A DNA stretch of 64,000 bases from CAVYTF01 sp963708205 (lineage in GTDB: Bacteria > Bacteroidota > Bacteroidia > Chitinophagales > Chitinophagaceae), in the NCBI GenBank assembly GCA_963708205.1, contig OY970196.1, positions 1 to 64,000 of the forward strand. The letters are read 5' to 3'. The position numbers and the translations under genes are program-made. The number at the start of each line of letters is the position of its first letter. The stretch's first letter is position 1. Positions 37,187-46,409 of the stretch are shown here, piece after piece. The notes under the pieces are model-generated. The model ran no database searches. It had not been told where the DNA came from and saw nothing but the letters and a program-made list of their open reading frames with translations.

Positions 37187-37382
37187 GGCGCATATTATTT
37201 ATCCATCCGATAAGTGATATTACAAACACAATAAAACCAGCAACAGAAATTAACCAGATGGTTAATAATCCCCAACCCATAAACATTAATCCCATTGCCA
37301 AAAAAAATGGCCAGTATGTTGGCTTGGGCAAATGCTCCGGTTTTGCTTTTACTAATTCCTGTGGTTGATTATCTTCCGTCAT
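37179..37382 (-). CDS. small two-helix membrane protein of the oxidase operon (subunit IV-like)
   Basis: 67 aa. A charged N-terminus precedes a KPTYWPFFLAMGLMFMGWG helix, then a second helix (ISVAGFIVFVISLIGW) and NNMRHE. The PTYWPFFLALG pattern is typical of small accessory subunits of caa3-type oxidases and bcc-type complexes. It sits between ctaG and the Rieske gene and overlaps the latter. It probably stabilises the supercomplex (inference). Confidence 0.75.
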   Translation of the reverse strand: MTEDNQPQELVKAKPEHLPKPTYWPFFLAMGLMFMGWGLLTIWLISVAGFIVFVISLIGWINNMRHE

Positions 37383-37383
37383 C

Positions 37384-38205
37384 TCAAATATTTAAACTCT
37401 GAAGAACAGTTGCTTCATTCTTTTCATGAAACCATTTTATTAAAAGATACATAGATGCCGTGAGATAAATAAAACAACACGGAACCCACATAATCAATCC
37501 GCCAATTTGCTGGTCAACTGCTGTTGAAATATTCCAGTTGTTTCTTATCAACGGTAAAAAATTATAAGTGTCATTTATATCGATGTAATGCGTGTAAATA
37601 TCAAGTGGCGCAAAGGTTATCAGCAAGCCAAGTATCGAACACATAACACACGCTGATGTTAGATACAACACTGCTTTTAAAGATGCAAGTTTATATGCTG
37701 AATAAGGATTGATAACAGGCAAACAAAAAATAATTCCTGCTAATAATAAACTTAGCATGTGTATGTATGATAAAAAATTCATAGTGTGTGATGAAGCTTG
37801 CATATTCATCATAAACATATTATTAAAGATGGATGGAATATGCCAGAACCACATCACGCTTACACCAATCAGCCAACATACAAAAGGTACTTTGGCTATT
37901 TTTTTTGATAGTGAAATAAAGCTGCTTTTAAATTTATTTTCTTTCGGAATTCCGACAACTAACAAAGGCGCAACAATCAATAAAATCAATGTATGCGAAA
38001 GCATGTGTGCACTGAACAAATAATTTTCACCCAAAAAATGTAATGGTGAAGCAACGCAAATGATTAATAAAATTATTCCTGCAAAAAAATAAGCTGACTG
38101 TTTTTTTAGTTTGAAGTTGATTGTATATAAATAAGCAAAGCACAACAATACAATAAATGCTGTTGTGATATAATCAAAGCTCCAGTAAAAATAAATTGAA
38201 TGCAT
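37384..38205 (-). CDS. ctaG: CtaG-type cytochrome c oxidase assembly factor (caa3_CtaG)
   Basis: A 273-aa polytopic membrane protein with about seven helices. Family markers are SPLHFLGENYLFSAHMLSHTLILLIVAPLL and the conserved HIPSIFNNMF, with His residues suited to copper handling. It belongs to the caa3_CtaG family, distinct from Cox11, and helps to build the CuB centre. It lies between subunit III and the small subunit, 1-10 bases from each. Confidence 0.88.
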   Translation of the reverse strand: MHSIYFYWSFDYITTAFIVLLCFAYLYTINFKLKKQSAYFFAGIILLIICVASPLHFLGENYLFSAHMLSHTLILLIVAPLLVVGIPKENKFKSSFISLSKKIAKVPFVCWLIGVSVMWFWHIPSIFNNMFMMNMQASSHTMNFLSYIHMLSLLLAGIIFCLPVINPYSAYKLASLKAVLYLTSACVMCSILGLLITFAPLDIYTHYIDINDTYNFLPLIRNNWNISTAVDQQIGGLIMWVPCCFIYLTASMYLLIKWFHEKNEATVLQSLNI

Positions 38206-38214
38206 AAAATTTAT

Positions 38215-38772
38215 TTAGATGCTTGTAAAGTGCGGCAACACGTAAACTACTGTAAAAACAAAAATCCAAACAATATCAACAAAGTGCCAATAGATAGCAA
38301 CCGTGCTAATAACATTCGACGACGGATTTTTGAAATCGCCTAAAAAAGCCAGTATTAAAACAATTGATAAAATAATCAACCCGATAAAAACGTGCAGCCC
38401 ATGAAAGCCTGTTAACGCATAAAAACTTGTTCCAAAAACACTGCCGCTTAAAGTAATGTTGTCATTAATCAATCGTATATATTCTTTGCCTTGACCAACT
38501 AAAAATATTAATCCAAAAACAATGGTTACTATCAACCAAAACTTTAAACTTTTTATATTTCCAGCTTTATATTTTTTTTCAGCGAGTATTAAAGTAAAAC
38601 TGCTGGCAAATAAAATCACAGTAAAAATTCCGGTGGTTTCTATATCGAGTTGTTGTACTTCATGCGGCTCAAATCCTGAGTTATACGCCATATAAATAAA
38701 CGCCATAATCAGCGATACAAAAAACATTGCTTCTGTACCAACCACGAGCTTCATCATTGTTTTGTTTTCCAT
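38215..38772 (-). CDS. ctaE: cytochrome c oxidase subunit III
   Basis: A 185-aa five-helix subunit of the haem-copper oxidase. The conserved acidic GFEPHEVQQLDIETTG sits near the first loop, and TGFHGLHVFIGLI and VAIYWHFVDIVWIFVF near the C-terminus. Length fits the short caa3/bo3-type subunit III. It lies 49 bases downstream of subunit I and is part of the same minus-strand operon. Confidence 0.92.
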   Translation of the reverse strand: MENKTMMKLVVGTEAMFFVSLIMAFIYMAYNSGFEPHEVQQLDIETTGIFTVILFASSFTLILAEKKYKAGNIKSLKFWLIVTIVFGLIFLVGQGKEYIRLINDNITLSGSVFGTSFYALTGFHGLHVFIGLIILSIVLILAFLGDFKNPSSNVISTVAIYWHFVDIVWIFVFTVVYVLPHFTSI

Positions 38773-38821
38773 GCCCCTATCCCCTAAAGGGGAATTTTTT
38801 TAAAGTGTTTTAATTTATATT

Positions 38822-40507
38822 TTATCTGCTATCATTTTTAATTTGTCTTTTACTCCCTTCAGGGGATGGGGGCTTTTGCTTCCAATCCCACAATGGTCTT
38901 CTTCCATGCACAACCGGTAATTCATCAAAATTTTTTAATTGTGATGGTGAAGTTGTTGCCCATTCCAATGTGAATGCATCCCATGGATCTCTACCTGCAT
39001 CATCACCTGATTTTTTACTTTTAAAAATTAAATAAATTAATAACAACATTGATGCACCCATCATAAATGCACCTACCGTTGATATGAAATTTAGTATGCC
39101 ATACCATGGAATGTTTGGATAAGTCCATACACGTCTCGGCATACCTAAAATGCCAAGCACATGTTGCACTAAAAATGTAAGATTGAAGCCGATGGCAAAC
39201 AACCAGAAAAACCATTTACCTAATTTTTCGTTGAGCATTTTACCGGTCATTTTTGGAAACCAGTAAAATAAACCTGCAAACAAACCGAAGATGGTTCCGC
39301 CAATAAACACATAATGCAAATGCGCAACAACATAATAAGTATCGGTGAGTTGCCAATCAATTGGCACAATTGAAAATGCAATTCCGCTTAATCCACCAAT
39401 CGTAAACTCTACAAGAAACGCAACAGCAAACAACATAGAAACAGTGAATCGTATTTTTCCGCCGTACATGGTTGCGAGCCAGTTAAAAATTTTTACGCCG
39501 GTGGGAATGCCAATCAACATACTGCTTGCAGAAAAAAATGAATCAACGGTATTGCCCAAACCAACAGCAAACATGTGATGCGCCCACACACCAAATGCAA
39601 GCAATGCAATGGCAACGGAGGATGCCGCAACAAATGAATATCCGAAAATGGGTTTGCGTGAAAACACCTGGAAGACTTCCGATAAAATTCCGAATGGCGG
39701 CAGTATTAAAATATATACTTCGGGATGACCGAATATCCAAAATAAATGTTGCCACAATAATGCTGAACCACCATTTGCTGTATTGAAAAAATGCGCATGA
39801 AATTGCCGGTCCATCAATAACATGGCAAGCGCTGCATTTAACGATGGAAATGCAGCAAGCAATAAAAAAGAATTCACTAAGACCATCCACACAAACAATG
39901 GAAGTTTGTTAAGCTTCATGCCTTTTATACGATAATGCAAAATGGTTACAACAAGATTTACGGATGTTGTAACACTGCCAATTCCTGCAAGCAATAAGCC
40001 CATTGTATAATAATCAATGCCTGCGCTTGAAGAATAATTTTGTTCGTTGAGCGGTGCATAATTAAACCAGCCTGCATCCGGCGCACCACCGGCAAAAAAA
40101 CTAAAGTATAATAACAAGCCGCCGAAAAATGTTATCCATAAACTGAATGAATTCATTCGTGGAAAAGCCATTTCATTTGCACCAATCATTAATGGTGTGA
40201 AGTAAACTGAGAAGCCAAAAATTGCTGGCATCGCTACTAAAAAAATCATGGTTGTGCCATGCATGGTGAAAAATTGGTCGTATGCCTCAGGACTTAAAAC
40301 ATGATTCAACGGCAATGCTAATTGTGTGCGCATCAACAACGCTTCAGCACCGCCAATCATAAAAAATAATAACGCCACCAATAAATACATGATGCCAATC
40401 ATTTTATGATCAACAGATGAAATCCATTGCAGCAAACCCTGGTCTGTGCTTACACCAATGCCTGGAAATGGTGACGATGGTTCGGGTATTTCAACAAAAT
40501 CACTCAT
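38822..40507 (-). CDS. ctaD: cytochrome c oxidase subunit I (A1-type)
   Basis: The 561-aa catalytic subunit with 12 helices. Haem a ligand His is in TMHGTTMIFL. WIFGHPEVYILILPPFG supplies the CuB His crosslinked to Tyr and the Glu that marks A1-type proton channels. The haem a3/a ligands are in YYVVAHLHYVFIGG. It reduces O2 to water and pumps protons. It starts two bases after the end of subunit II. Confidence 0.95.
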   Translation of the reverse strand: MSDFVEIPEPSSPFPGIGVSTDQGLLQWISSVDHKMIGIMYLLVALLFFMIGGAEALLMRTQLALPLNHVLSPEAYDQFFTMHGTTMIFLVAMPAIFGFSVYFTPLMIGANEMAFPRMNSFSLWITFFGGLLLYFSFFAGGAPDAGWFNYAPLNEQNYSSSAGIDYYTMGLLLAGIGSVTTSVNLVVTILHYRIKGMKLNKLPLFVWMVLVNSFLLLAAFPSLNAALAMLLMDRQFHAHFFNTANGGSALLWQHLFWIFGHPEVYILILPPFGILSEVFQVFSRKPIFGYSFVAASSVAIALLAFGVWAHHMFAVGLGNTVDSFFSASSMLIGIPTGVKIFNWLATMYGGKIRFTVSMLFAVAFLVEFTIGGLSGIAFSIVPIDWQLTDTYYVVAHLHYVFIGGTIFGLFAGLFYWFPKMTGKMLNEKLGKWFFWLFAIGFNLTFLVQHVLGILGMPRRVWTYPNIPWYGILNFISTVGAFMMGASMLLLIYLIFKSKKSGDDAGRDPWDAFTLEWATTSPSQLKNFDELPVVHGRRPLWDWKQKPPSPEGSKRQIKNDSR

Positions 40508-40508
40508 G

Positions 40509-41480
40509 TTATTTTAATTCACTTAAATAATGCGCTATTGCCTGTACTGAATCTTTATCGAAAATAAAATCAGGCATATGTGCATCTTCCTTTATCTGCT
40601 GCGGATGGTTGATCCACTTATATAATTCTGTTTCATTATTATCAATCATGCCCGTTAATAACTGTTGCCTGCTGCCAACATGTGTTAAATCAGGACCATA
40701 ATTTGAAATGGCATTTGTGCCTTGTATGCGATGACAGTTTGCACATGTTTTTGTTTGAAATAAATACGCGCCACGCATTGCCAAGCTATCTGCCGGTTGC
40801 TTTGCATTTTGCGCATTTGAATCGAGCCAGTTATTAAAATCATTTTGCGTTTGAGCAATTACATGAATACGCATCCATGCATGTTGCGCGCCGCAAAATT
40901 CACTGCATGCACCAAAATAATTTCCCGGCTTGTTTATATCAACCGCTAAATAATTTTTTGTGTTGGGAATCATGTCCATCTTGTTTCCCAATTCAGGCAC
41001 CCACCAATCATGAATAACATCGGCGGTGCGTAATTCCATCAGCAAATGTTTACCTATTGGCAAATGCACTTCATTTGCAGTAATAATTTTTGAGGCAGGA
41101 TATTCAACTTCCCACCACCATTGATGACCGGTGATAATTACATCCGGTTGTTGTGTTGTATTCATAGGCGCAGCCACTGCATTTTCAACAGAAACTGTTT
41201 GCCAGAAAAAATAAACAAGCAATAAAAAAGGAACACCAATCATTAATGCTTCTAATTTTTTGTTGCCTGTTGTTTGCGAAGCTTCGCGACTGTCATCTTT
41301 TTTTTGCCTGAATTTTATGCAGATGTATGTAACCAAAACACTAACCAGCAACAACATGCCTGCTGCTGCAATATTGAATGTATTAAAAAGATGATTTATT
41401 TTTTCAGCCTGAAGCGAAGCCGGGTTTTCGACTGATTGAAGTAAATAAAAGGGTAACAAATATAGTTTAGAGTTAACCAT
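40509..41480 (-). CDS. ctaC: cytochrome c oxidase subunit II with fused cytochrome c (caa3-type)
   Basis: A 323-aa subunit with two membrane helices (about 34-53 and 78-96) and a periplasmic cupredoxin domain. CuA ligands are the His in VIHDWWVPELG and the CSEFCGAQHAWM cluster. A C-terminal cytochrome c domain follows (KTCANCHRIQG, GPDLTHVGSR, AHMPDF as axial Met). It is the first gene of the respiratory operon. The haem c can accept electrons from the cytochrome c fused to cytochrome b encoded at the operon's other end. The first residues lack a lipobox. Confidence 0.94.
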   Translation of the reverse strand: MVNSKLYLLPFYLLQSVENPASLQAEKINHLFNTFNIAAAGMLLLVSVLVTYICIKFRQKKDDSREASQTTGNKKLEALMIGVPFLLLVYFFWQTVSVENAVAAPMNTTQQPDVIITGHQWWWEVEYPASKIITANEVHLPIGKHLLMELRTADVIHDWWVPELGNKMDMIPNTKNYLAVDINKPGNYFGACSEFCGAQHAWMRIHVIAQTQNDFNNWLDSNAQNAKQPADSLAMRGAYLFQTKTCANCHRIQGTNAISNYGPDLTHVGSRQQLLTGMIDNNETELYKWINHPQQIKEDAHMPDFIFDKDSVQAIAHYLSELK

Positions 41481-41569
41481 TATTTTTAGGATTGCACCTC
41501 AAGGTGAGCTTTCATTTTCAACACCAACAAAATTTGTTCAGTATGGATTATAATTTAGATTCACAAAAT

Positions 41570-41938
41570 TTATTCAGTATAAGCAATGCAGGAAATTAAA
41601 GCGTTTTCTGCCTGGCGGGAATCAAGCCTTGTATATTGCAGTACGATTGGAACATCAGAAACAAACACACTCGAATATTCTGTTTTAAGCGGAATAGGTT
41701 CCGGGTCTTTAAAATTATTAAAACGAATATGACTTGAGCGGCGTGGTGCCACTGTAACTTTAAAAGGACCAACAGGCTCCCTGTCTGTGTAATAAATGGT
41801 TATTTCGATGTGCGCTTCTTCATCAGACGTATTTAAAATGCAAGCCGCATCATGACTGATAAAATCAGGTGCAGGACCATTACTCCATGAGGGAATATAT
41901 CCTTCAGCGATTGCCCATATTTTTTTTCCTAATTGCAT
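41570..41938 (-). CDS. ASRT-family protein (Anabaena sensory rhodopsin transducer-like)
   Basis: A 122-aa cytoplasmic all-beta protein. The family signature is clear: KKIWAIAEGYIPSWSNG, HDAACILNTSDEEAHIEITI, YYTDREPVGPF, APRRSSHIRFN and DVPIVLQYTRLDSRQAENAL. ASRT was named as the soluble partner of Anabaena sensory rhodopsin, but the wider family has been proposed to bind small molecules, possibly sugars. No rhodopsin gene is in this window. The gene lies 11 bases after a large FAD/Fe-S oxidoreductase and an enolase-superfamily enzyme, which supports a metabolite-sensing role (inference). Confidence 0.9.
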   Translation of the reverse strand: MQLGKKIWAIAEGYIPSWSNGPAPDFISHDAACILNTSDEEAHIEITIYYTDREPVGPFKVTVAPRRSSHIRFNNFKDPEPIPLKTEYSSVFVSDVPIVLQYTRLDSRQAENALISCIAYTE

Positions 41939-41949
41939 GGTGTGATTTT

Positions 41950-44900
41950 TTAATATAAGCGTTTTTTGTTTTTGATGAATAGCAATCCTGCTATCGCCAA
42001 TCCAACTGCAACACCTGTTATAATTGTCTTTCTTGTTTGATGCGGGTTTTTCAGTTTCATTTCATCAACATATTTTTTTTCCGGCAATGGTTGCGGTGTT
42101 GAATTGTTTCCTTCTCTTAATGCCATTTGCAACACCTGCGCTAAATGCAAACCTTTGCGATCTGTTTCCTGTTCTATTTGTTCACGGCAACTAAAACCAT
42201 CAGCAACAACAATTGTTTCTTGTGCTGCTTTGCGAACTGCAGGTAATAAAACACGTTCACCCGCTTTTATTGATACATCATAATGATCACCTTTTTCATA
42301 ACCAAAATAACCAGCCATACCGCAACAACCTGAATCAAGCATTTCGTAATCGAGCTTTGTTTTTTCCAATACTGATTTTTCAGACTTCATTGTCATGATG
42401 GCTTTATGATGACAATGACCATGTATAACTGCTTTTCTTTTTAATTCAGGAATTTTAAAATCAGGCGCCTTCTTTTCCAAAAATTCTGCAAGCGTGAAAA
42501 CGTTTTTGTTTAAGCGTTTAGCATCTTCGTTCGTTGGAAAAAGATTAATAAGTTCATCGCGAAAAACAGCAATACAACTTGGTTCGAAACCAACAATTGG
42601 AATCTCTTCTTTCAACACATCCATTATCTGCAACAACATTTTCTTTGCTGTATCCAGCATACCAAAATCATATAGCGGACGACCACAACACAATGATTGT
42701 TTTGGTGTGATAACTTCATAACCTGCGGCTTCCAATACTTCAACGCCAGCAACCAATGTTTCTGGCAAAAAATAATTGTTGAATGTATCAGCCCATAATA
42801 TCACTTTGGCTTTTGGCTTTTGGCTGTTAGCTGTTAGCTGATTTTGATTTTTTACTTTTGAATTTTTCCTTTTAAAAAACCAATCTTTAAAAGTTATCTC
42901 AGCATAGCTCGGCATTTTTCTTTTCTGTTCAACACCGGCAAGAGCTTTTACAATGTTGCTGATCACCGGTGCATGAAACATGAAGTTTGTAATCGCAGGC
43001 ATTTTTGATGCAAGCCTGCTCCACCAATAAATCCAGCCAAAAGCATAGGCTGTTCTTGGTCTTAATCTGCCTTCATAATAATGTGAAAGAAATTCTGATT
43101 TGTATGTTGCCATATCAACATTAACCGGGCATTCGCCTTTGCAACCTTTACACGCTAAACATAAATCCAGTGAGTCTTTTACGTGATCATCTTTCCACCC
43201 GTTTTTTGTAACATCACCTTCGAGCATTTCAAACAACATTCTCGCCCTGCCACGAGTGCTGTCTTTTTCTTCGCGTGTAACCATATAACTCGGGCACATA
43301 GTTCCATGCTCCTGCCTTCTGCAATTACCCACACCAACACAGCGCAAAGTAGCACGTGCAAAACTGTTCTCATCATCCGTATAATGAAAATGTGTTTTGG
43401 GTTGCGGCGGATTATAATGATTATTAATTCTAAGATTCGCTAACTGTCCATAAGAATCAATAATTTTCCCGGGATTCATTTTCCATTCAGGATCCCAAAT
43501 TGTTTTAAACTCTTTAAATGCCTGCACTAACTCATCACCAAACATAATATTTAAAAGATCTCCGCGTGCTTGCCCATCACCATGTTCACCTGAAATTGAG
43601 CCGCCATATCTTACTACCAAATGTGCCGCTTCAATCGTAAATTTTTTATAGTGCTCCAAGCCTTCTTTTGTAAACAAATCAAAGTTTACACGGCAGTGAA
43701 TACATCCCTGTCCAAAGTGACCATATAACGAAGGATTGTATCCATACTTATTAAACAGCTCTCTTAAATCTTTTAAGTAATCACCCACTTTTTCTGGTGG
43801 CACTGCCGAATCTTCCCAACCTGGAGCCGTCATTGGTTCACCCGGAACCCATGCTGTTGCGCCCAAGCCGGATTCACGAATTTCCCACAACATTTTTTCC
43901 TGTGCCGGATCATCAAATAAACTCATGGTTGGAGCATTTTCGCCTTGCTTTAATTCATCCATTAATTTTTTTGCTTTGTTGTCAGATTCTTCTTTTGATT
44001 TGCCATCAAATTCAACTAACAACCAGCCTTGTCCTTTGGGCAACAATGGAATATCTTCCACGTTCAACCCTTTCTTTTTCATATAACCAATAAGCAAATG
44101 GTCAATACCTTCAAGCCCGATTGGTTTATGTTTAAGGATAGGAATTACTGCATGACCCGCCGCATATACATCCGGATAACCGAGTACCAGTAACGACTTA
44201 TTTTTTGCAGCACCAATGAGATTTAACGTTGCTTCAACTATGGTAACAAGCGTGCCTTCTGAACCAACCAATGCACGTGCAACATTGAATCCATTTTCGG
44301 GTAACAATTGTGGAAGATTATAACCTGAAACGCGGCGCGGAATCTTCGGAAATTTTTCGCGAATCAAATCAGCATACTTATCTCTGAAGTCACGAAGCTT
44401 TTTATATATCTCTGCTTTTCTTCCACCTTCGCTAAGAATTTTATTGTACTCTTCATCAGATGTTGCACCGACTTTCATTTTTAAACCATCATACGTAACA
44501 ACCGTTAATGATTCAGTATTGTCAGCCGTTCTTGCACCGTTGCCCGCAAAAGCAGCCATTACAGAATGAACGCCACATGAATCATTGCCTAACATTCCAC
44601 CCAATGTGCAATGACTGTGTGTTGCAGGGTCCGGACCAAAAGTTAAGTCAACTTTTTTTTCTGTCGTATGTCGCATAGTGTCCAACACAATTCCAGGCTG
44701 CACACTCACTAATTGCTTTTCTTTATCAATATATAAAATGCTGTTGTAGTATTTTGACATGTCCATTACCACGGCAACATTGCAACACTGACCCGCCAAA
44801 CTTGTTCCTCCGCCACGCGATAAAACAGGTGCTTTATATTTTCTGCAAATAGCAATTGTATTGATGATATCTTCTTCAGATTTTGGCAATACAACGCCAA

Positions 44901-45180
44901 TAGGCACTTGCCTGTAATTAGAACCATCGGTTGAATACAATGCTTTTGAACCATCATCGAAACGTACTTCACCGGTTATTTTTGCTGCAAGCTCTTTTTC
45001 AAGCGCAGCTTCATCTACATCTTTTGATTGCGGTGTTTTAAAAACCGTTTCATAAATAATTTCACCTTCGGCATGTGCATCAGGATTCTTTTTCCCGTTT
45101 GAACGGTGTGTTTTTTTATTTACTGTACGATTAGGAATATTGCCTGTTTTTTCTTTTGCAGGTATGTCTTCGAAATTCAT
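41950..45180 (-). CDS. FAD-linked oxidase fused to Fe-S/CCG domains, with a C-terminal membrane anchor
   Basis: A 1076-aa GlcD-GlcF/D-lactate-dehydrogenase-type fusion oxidising a 2-hydroxy acid. The FAD_binding_4 domain (about 65-290) has LSRGGGTSLAGQ and DPATHSHCTLGGMLGNDSCG. The FAD-oxidase C-terminal domain spans about 330-610 (HFGQGCIHCRVNF, GSISGEHGDGQARG). An Fe-S region (about 640-720) holds CVGVGNC, TMCPSYM and the motif CLACKGCKGECP. Two CCG domains follow (LCCGRPLYDFG, HGHCHHKAI, SGCCGMAGYFG). Unusually, the last residues form a hydrophobic helix (about 1052-1069) with a KNKKRLY tail, suggesting anchoring at the inner membrane near the quinone pool. It is flanked by an enolase-superfamily gene 10 bases upstream and the ASRT gene downstream. 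The substrate is not defined: D-lactate, glycolate or a sugar acid are all possible. Confidence 0.9.
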   Translation of the reverse strand: MNFEDIPAKEKTGNIPNRTVNKKTHRSNGKKNPDAHAEGEIIYETVFKTPQSKDVDEAALEKELAAKITGEVRFDDGSKALYSTDGSNYRQVPIGVVLPKSEEDIINTIAICRKYKAPVLSRGGGTSLAGQCCNVAVVMDMSKYYNSILYIDKEKQLVSVQPGIVLDTMRHTTEKKVDLTFGPDPATHSHCTLGGMLGNDSCGVHSVMAAFAGNGARTADNTESLTVVTYDGLKMKVGATSDEEYNKILSEGGRKAEIYKKLRDFRDKYADLIREKFPKIPRRVSGYNLPQLLPENGFNVARALVGSEGTLVTIVEATLNLIGAAKNKSLLVLGYPDVYAAGHAVIPILKHKPIGLEGIDHLLIGYMKKKGLNVEDIPLLPKGQGWLLVEFDGKSKEESDNKAKKLMDELKQGENAPTMSLFDDPAQEKMLWEIRESGLGATAWVPGEPMTAPGWEDSAVPPEKVGDYLKDLRELFNKYGYNPSLYGHFGQGCIHCRVNFDLFTKEGLEHYKKFTIEAAHLVVRYGGSISGEHGDGQARGDLLNIMFGDELVQAFKEFKTIWDPEWKMNPGKIIDSYGQLANLRINNHYNPPQPKTHFHYTDDENSFARATLRCVGVGNCRRQEHGTMCPSYMVTREEKDSTRGRARMLFEMLEGDVTKNGWKDDHVKDSLDLCLACKGCKGECPVNVDMATYKSEFLSHYYEGRLRPRTAYAFGWIYWWSRLASKMPAITNFMFHAPVISNIVKALAGVEQKRKMPSYAEITFKDWFFKRKNSKVKNQNQLTANSQKPKAKVILWADTFNNYFLPETLVAGVEVLEAAGYEVITPKQSLCCGRPLYDFGMLDTAKKMLLQIMDVLKEEIPIVGFEPSCIAVFRDELINLFPTNEDAKRLNKNVFTLAEFLEKKAPDFKIPELKRKAVIHGHCHHKAIMTMKSEKSVLEKTKLDYEMLDSGCCGMAGYFGYEKGDHYDVSIKAGERVLLPAVRKAAQETIVVADGFSCREQIEQETDRKGLHLAQVLQMALREGNNSTPQPLPEKKYVDEMKLKNPHQTRKTIITGVAVGLAIAGLLFIKNKKRLY

Positions 45181-45190
45181 TGTTTACAAT

Positions 45191-46300
45191 TTAAAGTTTA
45201 TATTTTTCTGCATCCTTATGTTTAAATTCAATACCAAAACCTGGCTTATTCATGTCAGGATATAAACAACCATCTTTAGGTTTAGAAACACCATCAAACA
45301 ACATATTTTCTATTCGTTCATGGTCATGAAAATATTCTGCGATATAAAAAGATGGAACTGCTAAAGAAGCATGCAAATGCATGGTTGGTGCACAATGTGA
45401 AGAGAATGGAATGTATGCTGATTCACATAAAGCACCGGCTTTTAAAAATGTTGTGATGCCGCCACAACGTGTGGCATCGCTTTGCAAAATATCTACTGCA
45501 TCTGCATGCAGCATGTTATGAAAGTAGGGAAGATTATAACCATATTCTCCGGCTGCAACATTAATGATTGAAGGCGCATCTTGTTTTATAAAATGAAGTC
45601 CTTGTAAATTATCTGAAGTTACCGGTTCTTCAAACCAGCTTATATTATATTCTGCAAATTGCCTGGCTTTTTCAAGTGCTTGTTTTACTGAGTAAGCGCC
45701 GTTTGCATCAACAAATAATTTTGCATCATCACCAATTGCTTTACGTGCAGCTTTTACACGATGAAAATCTTTATCAGGTTCTCTACCTACTTTCATTTTA
45801 AAATGTGTAATGCCTTGTGATGCCCAATTTTCAAATTGTTCTGCTGTTTGTTTATCACTGTAAGATGTAAAGCCTCCGCTGCCATACAATAGCATTCCAT
45901 CGTTTACTTTTCCTAATAAAGTACATAATGGAACATTCAAAATTTTTGCTTTTAAATCCCATAAAGCATTATCAACCGCAGACACAGCCATTGCAGCAAT
46001 ACCGCAATCGCCATTATTTCTTATTTGATGAACTAAGTTTTGAGTGATGCCTGTATTTTGCAAAGCATCTCTATCAACAATATTTTTTTTTAAAGATTTT
46101 TCAATAAAGAATGCAGACGATTCATCTGCATAACTATAACCAATCCCTGTTTTATCGGCTGCTGATATTTCAACTAAAATAAGCGTTGTGCTTTTCCATT
46201 TAATTGTGCCATCGCTTTCAGGTGATGAAGTTGGTATTTTGTAAGCAGCAGTTTTCACGGCTGTAACTTTTATTTGGTCATCTTTTTCACCATTAATCAT
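45191..46300 (-). CDS. enolase-superfamily enzyme, mandelate racemase subgroup (sugar-acid dehydratase or epimerase)
   Basis: 369 aa. An N-terminal capping domain (1-130) precedes a TIM barrel. Catalytic and metal residues are visible: Lys168 and Lys170 (FKMKVG), metal ligands Asp198 (VDANG), Glu224 (EEPV) and Glu252 (AAGEYG), Asp275 (SDATRCGG) and His302 (SSHCAPTMH). The KxK plus His-Asp dyad places it in the mandelate racemase group, whose members abstract the alpha proton of acid sugars such as fuconate, galactonate or rhamnonate. It is the first gene of a three-gene operon with the FAD/Fe-S oxidoreductase and ASRT, suggesting a sugar-acid catabolic branch. The specific substrate cannot be read from sequence. 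Confidence 0.88.
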   Translation of the reverse strand: MINGEKDDQIKVTAVKTAAYKIPTSSPESDGTIKWKSTTLILVEISAADKTGIGYSYADESSAFFIEKSLKKNIVDRDALQNTGITQNLVHQIRNNGDCGIAAMAVSAVDNALWDLKAKILNVPLCTLLGKVNDGMLLYGSGGFTSYSDKQTAEQFENWASQGITHFKMKVGREPDKDFHRVKAARKAIGDDAKLFVDANGAYSVKQALEKARQFAEYNISWFEEPVTSDNLQGLHFIKQDAPSIINVAAGEYGYNLPYFHNMLHADAVDILQSDATRCGGITTFLKAGALCESAYIPFSSHCAPTMHLHASLAVPSFYIAEYFHDHERIENMLFDGVSKPKDGCLYPDMNKPGFGIEFKHKDAEKYKL

Positions 46301-46409
46301 TCGTGAGAACTATTTGAGAATTGTATGAACTCTTAGTAACAAACTTCAAAGACCAGACCATAAACAACTTTAATTATGAATGGCACAATTTTATATGCTT
46401 TAGATAGTA

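Noticed and set aside
41570..41938. Light-sensing system suggested by the ASRT gene
   Set aside because: No rhodopsin or carotenoid/retinal genes in the window; the operon context is metabolic.
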